Source: Alphaproteobacteria bacterium
GTDB taxonomy: Bacteria > Pseudomonadota > Alphaproteobacteria > Rhizobiales > Aestuariivirgaceae
Reading direction: 5' to 3'
DNA length: 12,892 nucleotides
Assembly (NCBI GenBank): GCA_026400595.1
Contig: JAPLOT010000046.1
Span: 1 to 12,892 of the forward strand
In this document: piece by piece, positions 1-5,603 of the stretch
Layout: the number at the start of each line of letters is the position of its first letter
How positions within the stretch are numbered: position 1 is the first letter of the stretch
Made by a program: the position numbers and the translations under genes
The notes under the pieces: generated by a model
What the model was told of the DNA's origin: nothing
The model's input: the letters and a program-made list of their open reading frames with translations, nothing else
The model's database searches: none

Positions 1-954
1 GGACTCCGTGCAGCTCGGCCCGCGCGGCCCCGGCATGGACCAGATCACCAATCCGCGCCTGGCGAGGACCTGAAGGCGCTGAACACATCGCCGGCGCCCG
101 ACGATCCGGTCGACAACGACGGCATTCTCGTGAAGGATCAGCCCGACGTCTACCAGAACATCCAGGTCCTGGGCGATCTCGACACGGCCCAGTTCACCCG
201 CCTCATGAATGCGATCACCACCTGGGTGGCGCCGACCGAGGGCGACAATGCCGGATGCGCCTATTGCCACAACGTGGAGAACATGGCTTCGGACGAGGTC
301 TATACCAAGATCGTGGCGCGCCGCATGCTGCAGATGACGCGGACCATCAACACCAAATACAAGTCGCATGTCGCCGAGACCGGTGTGACCTGCTACACCT
401 GCCACCGCGGACAGCCCGTGCCGGCCAATGTATGGTCGATCAACCCCGGACCGCCGCAGGCAGGCGGCATGGCGGCGAGCCGCGATGGCCAGAACCTGGC
501 CGAAGCGGTGGTGGGCTACAGTTCGCTGCCCTACGACCCCTTCACCACGTTCTACAATACCAACCCGGCCAACATCCGCGTGGTGGCGAGCACGGCACTG
601 CCGGGTGGCACGGGTGCTTCGATCAAGGACACCGAGAAGACTTATGCGCTGATGATGCACATGTCCAAGTCGCTGGGCACCAATTGTACCTTCTGTCACA
701 ACTCACGGCAGTTCAGCGACTGGTCGGAAAGCCGTCCGCAGCGCGTGACGGCATGGCATGGCATCGACATGGTAAGGACCATCAACGGCACCTACATCGA
801 CTCGCTGGCCAATGTCTTTCCGGCCAACCGCAAGGGACCGATGGGCGATGTGCTCAAGTCCAACTGCGGCACCTGCCACAACGGAATCAACAAGCCGCTC
901 TATGGCGTCAGCTTGGCGAAGGACTATCCCGAGCTGAGCGTACCAAATCCATAG
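1..954 (+). CDS. pufC: Photosynthetic reaction-centre cytochrome c subunit, 5' end outside the window, apparent frameshift
   Basis: This is the tetraheme cytochrome bound to the periplasmic face of the reaction centre, which re-reduces the photo-oxidised special pair with electrons from soluble carriers. Four CxxCH heme motifs are visible: CAYCH (256-270), CYTCH (391-405), CTFCH (685-699) and CGTCH (865-879). Methionines in the helices preceding the first three motifs (RLMNAIT, ARRMLQM, ALMMHMS) fit the axial ligands known for the family, and the His in YKSHV fits the bis-His heme. The N-terminus with its signal or lipobox is upstream of the window. Bases 2-64 read in a second frame as a PufC-like stretch containing GPRGPGMDQITNPRLA, which hits TGA at 71-73. 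The rest continues one frame over from GAG at 64 (EDLKALN). Adding one G near 62-64 restores a continuous protein. The reading downstream is intact to TAG at 952. Identification is firm; whether the frameshift is real is not known. Confidence 0.95.
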   Translation, partial: GLRAARPARPRHGPDHQSAPGEDLKALNTSPAPDDPVDNDGILVKDQPDVYQNIQVLGDLDTAQFTRLMNAITTWVAPTEGDNAGCAYCHNVENMASDEVYTKIVARRMLQMTRTINTKYKSHVAETGVTCYTCHRGQPVPANVWSINPGPPQAGGMAASRDGQNLAEAVVGYSSLPYDPFTTFYNTNPANIRVVASTALPGGTGASIKDTEKTYALMMHMSKSLGTNCTFCHNSRQFSDWSESRPQRVTAWHGIDMVRTINGTYIDSLANVFPANRKGPMGDVLKSNCGTCHNGINKPLYGVSLAKDYPELSVPNP

Positions 955-1061
955 GGAGGACAAGCAATGCGGATGCAGCGATCGAACGCTGGGTCTTCAT
1001 AGGAGAGTGGTGTACCGCGTGATGTTGCAACCACCCACCGGCTTCGAAATGCCCGCGACGG

Positions 1062-1127
1062 GCAACAGACGGATCGACGTCCCGGGTTTCCACCATATGG
1101 GAACACCGGGTCAGAGCTGTCTGTTGC
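1062..1127 (+). other. Nested stem-loop between pufC and pucB
   Basis: A perfect 9-bp outer stem (1062-1070/1119-1127) encloses an inner stem of 5 plus 4 base pairs broken by a 2x2 internal loop, with CCATATGG near the apex. Intercistronic hairpins in puf and puc transcripts of Rhodobacter act as decay barriers that set subunit ratios; a similar role here is inferred. Confidence 0.45.
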
Positions 1128-1188
1128 GCGACCCGGGCATGACGAAAAACCTGCGTGCAGGTCCAGCACGAAACCAGCCTTGAGTCCT

Positions 1189-1195
1189 AAGGAGG
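1189..1195 (+). promoter_or_regulatory. Strong ribosome binding site of pucB
   Basis: AAGGAGG lies 6 bases before the ATG at 1202. It is among the strongest Shine-Dalgarno matches in the window, as expected for an antenna subunit needed in high copy, and it fixes the start of the short pucB gene. Confidence 0.85.
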
Positions 1196-1201
1196 CTTAA
1201 A

Positions 1202-1357
1202 ATGGCAGACGATCCTAACAGGGTATGGCCCACCGGCCTTACCATCAGGGAGTCCGAGGAGCTCCACAAGCACGTCATCGACGGCGCGCGTGTGTTCTTC
1301 GTGATTTCCCTCTTTGCGCATCTGCTTGCGTATATCTACTCGCCCTGGCTGCACTAG
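1202..1357 (+). CDS. pucB: LH2 (B800-850 type) light-harvesting beta subunit
   Basis: This is a 51-residue single-span membrane antenna protein that pairs with PucA and binds bacteriochlorophyll in the peripheral LH2 ring. The segment SEELHKHVIDGARVF and the ending SPWLH match LH2 beta chains rather than LH1 beta chains. With an offset of 10 relative to the Rhodoblastus acidophilus chain, the conserved residues all fall in place: His22, Arg30 (contact to B800), His40 (the B850 ligand, in the FAHLLAY helix) and His51. The membrane helix is about residues 29-47. The start is set by the strong AAGGAGG site. The gene ends 12 bases before pucA, so the two are co-transcribed and made in parallel. 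The gene is short but unmistakable. Confidence 0.95.
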   Translation: MADDPNRVWPTGLTIRESEELHKHVIDGARVFFVISLFAHLLAYIYSPWLH

Positions 1358-1369
1358 AGGAGTCCTGAC

Positions 1370-1681
1370 ATGAACCAAGGAAGAATCTGGTGCGTGGTCA
1401 ACCCCCAGGTGGGTTTGCCACTCTTCATCGGCGGCGTCGCAGTGACGTCCCTGGTGGTGCATGCATCGGTGATGACGCACACGACATGGATGTCCGATTT
1501 CTTTCAAGGCGGGGCAGCAAAAACTGCCGCGATTGAAACAATCGCCCCGGTCGCGTCCAATGTTTCAAAGACAGAGGATGGTTACGTGATCACGGTCACG
1601 GTGTCTCCCGACGTCAAGGCCAAGGTGGCCGTGACCGAGGATACCGGTCCACAGCAGCTCGCGGCAGCCGCCGCGGACTAG
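1370..1681 (+). CDS. pucA: LH2 light-harvesting alpha subunit with long C-terminal tail
   Basis: This is the alpha chain of the peripheral LH2 antenna. The N-terminus MNQGRIWCVVNP is typical of LH2 alpha chains, where Met1 (as formyl-Met) can ligate B800. One membrane helix spans about residues 14-37, with His31 as the B850 ligand, followed by THTTW and QGG. Positions 44-45 are Phe-Phe (SDFFQGG), where B850 antennae carry Tyr-Trp or Tyr-Tyr; B800-820 antennae change these residues. After QGG (46-48) a tail of about 55 residues follows, including a probable beta-strand stretch (GYVITVTVSPDVKAKVAV, 71-88) and an Ala-rich end. Usual LH2 alpha chains are about 50-70 residues, so 103 is long. The ribosome site GAGGAG lies about 8 bases before the ATG. 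It is followed by two strong hairpins that separate it from pucC. Confidence 0.94.
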   Translation: MNQGRIWCVVNPQVGLPLFIGGVAVTSLVVHASVMTHTTWMSDFFQGGAAKTAAIETIAPVASNVSKTEDGYVITVTVSPDVKAKVAVTEDTGPQQLAAAAAD

Positions 1682-1691
1682 TTACGGCAAC

Positions 1692-1734
1692 GGCCTGCAA
1701 TAGCGGCGAGATCTCCTTGCCGCTACTGCAGGCC
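1692..1734 (+). terminator. Large hairpin downstream of pucA (partial terminator or mRNA stabiliser)
   Basis: A 19-base arm (1692-1710) pairs with 1716-1734 around a 5-base loop (ATCTC). There is one G-U pair and one A-C mismatch. No T-run follows, so complete rho-independent termination is doubtful. The position after pucBA and before pucC matches puc operons in which a stem-loop yields an abundant short pucBA mRNA and a rare read-through pucBAC mRNA. Confidence 0.75.
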
Positions 1735-1745
1735 AATTCGGCTTA

Positions 1746-1769
1746 GCAGCGCTGGTCTCCCAGCGCTGC
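1746..1769 (+). terminator. Second, perfect hairpin before pucC
   Basis: GCAGCGCTGG (1746-1755) and CCAGCGCTGC (1760-1769) form a perfect 10-bp stem with the 4-base loop TCTC. It starts 11 bases after the larger hairpin and ends 35 bases before the pucC start codon. Like its neighbour it lacks a T-tract. The pair most likely protects the pucBA 3' end and attenuates pucC expression (inference). Confidence 0.75.
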
Positions 1770-1804
1770 CGACAATCAGTGTATTGCCTGACTGTGATCG
1801 TGCC

Positions 1805-3208
1805 ATGAACCGTATCAGCCAGAGCGTGATGAGGGCCTGGATTGGGTTGGGATCGCGATTCCTGCCCTTCGCCGATGCCGCGACGCCGGATCTGCCGCTG
1901 CCGCGGCTCTTACGGCTGTCGCTGTTTCAGGTTTCGGTCGGAATGTCGCTGGTGCTGCTGGTCGGCACACTGAACCGCGTCATGATCGTCGAGCTTGGCG
2001 TACCGGCCTCTCTCGTGGCGGTCATGCTGGCAATCCCGCTGGTCTTTGCGCCCTTCCGGGCACTGATCGGCTTCAAGTCGGACAATCACCGCTCGGAACT
2101 GGGCTGGAAGCGCGTGCCCTATATCTACAAGGGCACCATGATCCAGTTCGGCGGCCTCGCCTTCATGCCCTTCGCGCTACTGGTTCTCTCCGGCGGCGGC
2201 CATGCCGCGAATGTTCCCACCTGGATCGGCCAGGTTTCGGCCGGCATTGCCTTCCTCCTTGTCGGCGCCGGCATACACATCACCCAGACGGCTGGCCTCG
2301 CCCTCGCCACCGATCTCGCTCCCGTCGAAGCGCAGCCGAAGGTGGTGGGGCTCATGTATGTCATGCTGCTGCTGGGCTCGATCGTCAGCGCCCTGATCTT
2401 CGGCGCGGCATTGGCCGACTTCACGCCCGGCCGCCTGATCCAGGTGATCCAGGCCTCGGCCGTCGCCACGCTCGTCCTCAATGGCGTCGCTGTCTGGAAA
2501 CAGGAAGCGCGCGGACGGTCCAAGGCCCGGCGCGGCGGGCAACCGGATCCGAGCTTCCGCGACTCCTGGAACTGCTTCATCGCCGGTGGACAGGCCATCC
2601 GGCGGCTGACGGCCGTTGGCCTCGGCACGCTCGCCTTCAGCATGCAGGATGTCATGCTTGAACCATATGGCGGCCAGATCCTCGGATTGACCGTATCGGA
2701 TACGACAAAGCTGACGGCCGCGATGGCCGGGGGCGGACTGGTCGGGTTCGGCCTCGCCTCCCATGTGCTCGGCCGCGGCGCCGATCCGTTCCGCATGGCC
2801 TGCTACGGCGCCCTCGTTGGCGTTCCCGCCTTCATCATGGTGATCGCGGCCGCACCCCTGGGATCTGTACTTCTTTTTGGATTGGGCACCCTCCTTGTCG
2901 GATTCGGCGCAGGGCTCTTCGGCCACGGCACGCTGACCGCAACCATGAACTTTGCGCCTCCCGACCAGCGGGGCCTGGCGCTCGGCGCCTGGGGCGCCGT
3001 GCAGGCGACCGCCGCAGGGCTGGGCGTGGCCCTTGGCGGCATTGTACGCGATGTGCTCCTGGCGGCAGGTCCCTCTGGCGCGGGCACGGCGCTCACACCT
3101 TATGTGTCGGTCTACGTGATCGAGGTGATCCTTCTCTTGACCGCCATCGTTGTTATGTTTCAGCTTGTGCGACGGCCCGATCACCGCAGCAATGCGGAAG
3201 CGGGGTAG
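1805..3208 (+). CDS. pucC: PucC, LH2 assembly protein (BCD-family major facilitator)
   Basis: This is a polytopic inner-membrane protein of the bacteriochlorophyll delivery/PucC branch of the major facilitator superfamily, needed to assemble the LH2 antenna. Hallmarks are RFLPFADAA near the N-terminus (18-26), LRLSLFQVSVGM leading into the first helix, TLNRVMIVELGVP (55-67) and the cytoplasmic loop around GFKSDNHRSELGWKRVPYIY (89-108). The remainder alternates hydrophobic spans and short loops over 467 residues, the normal size. I chose ATG at 1805; TTG at 1784 and ATG at 1829 are alternatives, and none has a clear Shine-Dalgarno sequence. It follows pucBA after two hairpins, so it is probably expressed at a lower level than the antenna subunits. 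The gene 42 bases downstream may share its transcript. Confidence 0.93.
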   Translation: MNRISQSVMRAWIGLGSRFLPFADAATPDLPLPRLLRLSLFQVSVGMSLVLLVGTLNRVMIVELGVPASLVAVMLAIPLVFAPFRALIGFKSDNHRSELGWKRVPYIYKGTMIQFGGLAFMPFALLVLSGGGHAANVPTWIGQVSAGIAFLLVGAGIHITQTAGLALATDLAPVEAQPKVVGLMYVMLLLGSIVSALIFGAALADFTPGRLIQVIQASAVATLVLNGVAVWKQEARGRSKARRGGQPDPSFRDSWNCFIAGGQAIRRLTAVGLGTLAFSMQDVMLEPYGGQILGLTVSDTTKLTAAMAGGGLVGFGLASHVLGRGADPFRMACYGALVGVPAFIMVIAAAPLGSVLLFGLGTLLVGFGAGLFGHGTLTATMNFAPPDQRGLALGAWGAVQATAAGLGVALGGIVRDVLLAAGPSGAGTALTPYVSVYVIEVILLLTAIVVMFQLVRRPDHRSNAEAG

Positions 3209-3250
3209 AGAGTTCAATGCAACTGGGCCTAGGGCCCGACGGGAGATGAA

Positions 3251-3850
3251 ATGAGCCACGAGATCAGCCGGATGTTCGATAGCCAGGACTCAGCCGACAG
3301 CGCAGTCGCGGAACTCCAGGAGGAAGGTTTCGACGAGATCCATGTCGTGCATGGACCCGCGGCGGCCAAGAAGGCGGTGCGGGCTACCGTGCAGGACATT
3401 GCCCTGCAGATCGCACGCGGCAATGTGCATATGCCTGACGCGCTGATCTATGCTGAAGGCGTTGCCAAAGGGAAGTCACTGGTGACGGTTCACGCGCCCT
3501 TTGGCCGCGGCCTCAAGGCCCAGTCAATTCTCGAGTCCTTCGATCCCGTCGATTCGGGCATGCCGGAAGCCGAGCATCTGCCGCTCTGGGACGAGGCGAC
3601 CCCCATGTCCTCCGCCCTGATGATGCCGGTACTCCTGGACGACCCGGCGCCCTTCTCGAAGTTCTGGAACATCGCGCCGCTCGCCAGCGATTCCTGTTAC
3701 GCATCGAGCGTGATCGGCCTGCCGCTTCTGTCCCGCTCCGATAGCCCGGGAGACTCGCGCTGGGGATTGCCCTTCCTGAGCAGCAATCCCGCGCCCTTGT
3801 CGTCCAAGCTGGGACTTCCGTTGCTGACGAAGCCCAAGGCATTCTGGTAG
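3251..3850 (+). CDS. Unknown puc-linked protein: YflT-like N-terminus and periodic Leu-Pro repeats
   Basis: I do not recognise this 199-residue protein by name. It starts 42 bases after pucC with a good ribosome site (GGGAGATGAA) and is probably the last gene of the puc operon. Residues about 5-35 (FDSQDSADSAVAELQEEGFD, then EIHVV) resemble the first beta-alpha-beta unit of YflT/general-stress-type domains; up to about residue 95 it looks folded and soluble. From about 104 to the end it is built of units of about 16 residues, each with a hydrophobic-Pro-hydrophobic motif: LPLW (110), MPVL (125), APLA (142), LPLL (157), LPFL (173) and LPLL (189). The last three are exactly 16 apart and the final unit ends at the stop codon. 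There is no signal peptide and no convincing transmembrane helix. Its position recalls the extra genes pucD and pucE after pucC in Rhodobacter capsulatus, but I cannot show homology. Confidence 0.85.
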   Translation: MSHEISRMFDSQDSADSAVAELQEEGFDEIHVVHGPAAAKKAVRATVQDIALQIARGNVHMPDALIYAEGVAKGKSLVTVHAPFGRGLKAQSILESFDPVDSGMPEAEHLPLWDEATPMSSALMMPVLLDDPAPFSKFWNIAPLASDSCYASSVIGLPLLSRSDSPGDSRWGLPFLSSNPAPLSSKLGLPLLTKPKAFW

Positions 3851-3861
3851 GCAAGACCGAC

Positions 3862-4878
3862 CTAGATCAGGGGGGCCGATCGGAGTTCGGCTAGATTGCG
3901 CGAGCCTGTTGCGAAGCAGGCGATTCGGAGCGCTGTGGCCCATTCCGTCACATGCATGATCACCGCCTCGGTGCCGCGCATGGCTGCCGGGAGAAGCGCG
4001 CCCGCCTGGCCGGCCAGCGTGGCCCCCAGTCGAAGAGCCTTGGCGCCATCCAGCCCGTTGCGAATGCCGCCCGAGGCAACGAGCGGCAGGTTTGGCAAAG
4101 CCCCATGGATCTCAATGAGGCAGTCCGGGGTCGGTATGCCCCAGTCGCGGAAGACCTCGCCCAGTTCCTGGCCCGCGGCATCCCCCGCCCTGCGCCCTTC
4201 GACGGCAGCCCAGCTCGTACCGCCGGCCCCGGCGACATCCACAGCCGCAACGCCACAATCGGCTAGCCGCTGCGCGACCTCGGCCGATATTCCGCTGCCG
4301 ACCTCCTTCACGATGATCGGCAACGGGAAGTTCCGCGCCAATTGCGCGATGGCTGCCCCAACGCCGCGCCAGTTCCGGTCGCCCCCCTCCTGCAAGGCCT
4401 CTTGCAGCGGATTGAGATGAAGGATCAGGGCATCGGCGCCAATCTGCTCGACGGCCCGCATGGCCTGGTCCCGGCCCATGCCATGCACGAGCTGCACCGC
4501 ACCCAGGTTCGCATAGATCGGCACATCGGGGGCAAGCTTCCGGAGCGTCTGGTCGAGGCCGTGACTCTCGCCTGTGGTCAGGGCAATGCGCTGCGATCCC
4601 ACGCCCAGGGCAAATCTCATCTCCTGCGCTGCCTCGGCAATGGCGCGGTTGATGCCCTCGGACACCTCCGGCCCGCCCGTCATCGAAGACGCCAGATAGG
4701 GCAACCGAAGCTGCCGTCCGAGAAATGCGGTGGAAAGATCAATCTCCGCGTAGTCGCACTCCGGCAGCGCATTGTGCCGGAATGCGATCTCGTCAAAACC
4801 CGCGGCACGGCTATGCTGCGCTTTGCCGGACAACACGATGCCGATGTGGTCGCGCTTGCGCCTCTCGATCTCGCTCAT
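3862..4878 (-). CDS. fni: Type 2 isopentenyl-diphosphate delta-isomerase (FMN-dependent)
   Basis: This enzyme interconverts isopentenyl and dimethylallyl diphosphate, the building blocks of carotenoids and of the geranylgeranyl/phytyl tail of bacteriochlorophyll. At 338 residues it has the usual length for the FMN/NADPH-dependent type 2 family, unrelated to the metal-dependent type 1 enzyme. Visible signatures are RKRDHI (7-12), SSMTGG (64-69), LGVGSQR (91-97), HLNPLQE (154-160, with the Gln and Glu of the active site), VKEVGSGIS (190-198), the AGAGGTSW phosphate-binding loop (216-223) and ASGGIRNGLD (268-277). It starts 10 bases after the cycA stop, with a weak GAGG site, and is the last gene of the long minus-strand operon. 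It converges with the repeat protein gene, 11 bases away, with no obvious terminator. The gene is often called idi in photosynthesis clusters. Confidence 0.94.
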   Translation of the reverse strand: MSEIERRKRDHIGIVLSGKAQHSRAAGFDEIAFRHNALPECDYAEIDLSTAFLGRQLRLPYLASSMTGGPEVSEGINRAIAEAAQEMRFALGVGSQRIALTTGESHGLDQTLRKLAPDVPIYANLGAVQLVHGMGRDQAMRAVEQIGADALILHLNPLQEALQEGGDRNWRGVGAAIAQLARNFPLPIIVKEVGSGISAEVAQRLADCGVAAVDVAGAGGTSWAAVEGRRAGDAAGQELGEVFRDWGIPTPDCLIEIHGALPNLPLVASGGIRNGLDGAKALRLGATLAGQAGALLPAAMRGTEAVIMHVTEWATALRIACFATGSRNLAELRSAPLI

Positions 4879-4888
4879 CGGCCTCGCA

Positions 4889-5266
4889 TCAGGGGTTGGC
4901 CTTCAAGAAGGCGATGATGTCGACGATCTCTTCCGGTTTCTTCAGTCCTGCAAAAGCCATCTTGGTCTTCGGCACGTAGGCCTTTGGATCGGGCAGATAG
5001 GCCGCGAGGGTCGCCTCGTCCCACACCACGCCTTCCGCGCCCTTGGCAAGCATGGCTTCCGAATACTTGTAGTCGGGGACCGAGGCGGCCTTGCGCCCGA
5101 CAACCCCCTTTAGCGTGGGACCAACCTTGTTCACACCCTTCTCGTTTTCGTGGCAGGCCTTGCATTTGTTGAACACTGCCTTGCCCTTCACCGGATCACC
5201 GTCGGCAAGAGCAGGTACAGCAAAGGCAAGAAGTGCGGCGAGCGCCGCGGCTGCAGTCGTCTTCAT
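4889..5266 (-). CDS. cycA: Periplasmic cytochrome c2 / class I cytochrome c
   Basis: This is a soluble monoheme cytochrome that carries electrons from the cytochrome bc1 complex to the photosynthetic reaction centre, here probably through the tetraheme PufC. The first 21 residues are a Sec signal peptide (short basic start, Ala/Leu-rich core, cleavage after PALA). The heme motif is CKACH (35-39), GVNKVGPTL is the typical following segment, and the axial Met is Met103 in VPKTKMAFAG. The mature protein is about 104 residues, at the small end of cytochrome c2. Its ATG overlaps the TGA of the upstream membrane protein gene (ATGA, 5263-5266), and fni follows after 10 bases, so it is embedded in the pigment operon. 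Assignment to class I cytochrome c is firm; assignment as the photosynthetic donor rests on the family and the location. Confidence 0.93.
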   Translation of the reverse strand: MKTTAAAALAALLAFAVPALADGDPVKGKAVFNKCKACHENEKGVNKVGPTLKGVVGRKAASVPDYKYSEAMLAKGAEGVVWDEATLAAYLPDPKAYVPKTKMAFAGLKKPEEIVDIIAFLKANP

Positions 5267-5598
5267 GTGGATGTTTCCCGGTTTCTGTCTTGGAGCGTTG
5301 GTCCGATGCCGGAACGGTTGCTTCCCGCATCCTGACGCGACAATCTTATGACCAACTCCGCAAGATGCGCAACCAGGCTGATGAGGAGACAGACACCAAT
5401 CCCCTTCCAGCCACCGCCCGCGAGAGCGAGGCCGAGCGCCGTGACGAGCGCTGCACCGGCCGTGATCGAAGCACTTGCGCTCAAGACCTCGCGTATCCGT
5501 CCGCGACGCAAGAGGTAAACAGACACCACAAAAAGCTCAATGAGCAGGATCGCAATGATCACATGAGCAATTCGACCACTGCGGATCAGCTCTTCCAT
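5263..5598 (-). CDS. Small three-helix membrane protein of unknown function
   Basis: I do not recognise this 111-residue protein. Three hydrophobic spans are visible at about 10-29, 43-62 and 66-86. A basic loop, RRGRIRE, between the first two suggests that this side is cytoplasmic, and a polar tail of about 25 residues follows. I chose ATG at 5598, 5 bases after the tspO stop. The reading frame is open for 50 more codons upstream, but these lie wholly inside tspO and are not membrane-like. The stop overlaps the cycA start in ATGA, so it is probably translated in step with tspO and cycA. A His (12) and a second His (78) lie at helix ends and could bind heme or another cofactor, but that is speculation. 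The tight coupling argues that it is a real gene with a role in photosynthesis or respiration. Confidence 0.75.
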   Translation of the reverse strand: MEELIRSGRIAHVIIAILLIELFVVSVYLLRRGRIREVLSASASITAGAALVTALGLALAGGGWKGIGVCLLISLVAHLAELVIRLSRQDAGSNRSGIGPTLQDRNRETST

Positions 5599-5603
5599 TG
5601 CCG

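Larger units (their letters stand above)
955..1201 (+). other. pufC-pucB intercistronic region with nested hairpin and two possible tiny ORFs
   Basis: This stretch of 247 bases separates the reaction-centre and LH2 genes. The main structure is a nested inverted repeat. A perfect 9-base outer stem (1062-1070 GCAACAGAC with 1119-1127 GTCTGTTGC) encloses an inner imperfect stem (1081-1091 with 1100-1110, CCCGG and TTCC arms pairing with GGAA and CCGGG). There is no T-tract, so it looks more like an mRNA stability or processing element than a simple terminator. A good ribosome site (GGGAGGA, 954-960) precedes an 11-codon ORF (967-1002), and AGGAGAG precedes a 53-codon ORF (1022-1183, with in-frame GTG just upstream). 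Neither product resembles anything I know. I saw no TGT-N12-ACA PpsR box and no convincing sigma-70 promoter. Confidence 0.5.

Noticed and set aside
255..1022. Plus-strand open frame of 255 codons overlapping pufC
   Set aside because: It is a frame-shifted reading of pufC; the heme motifs lie in the other frame.
3225..3237. GGGCC-TAG-GGCCC palindrome before the repeat protein gene
   Set aside because: The stem is only 5 bp with a 3-base loop and no T-run, too weak to call a terminator between pucC and the next gene.
2177..3259. Minus-strand open frame of 360 codons opposite pucC
   Set aside because: It is antisense to a well-supported membrane protein, is rich in Arg, Gly and Ala, and has no recognisable motif.
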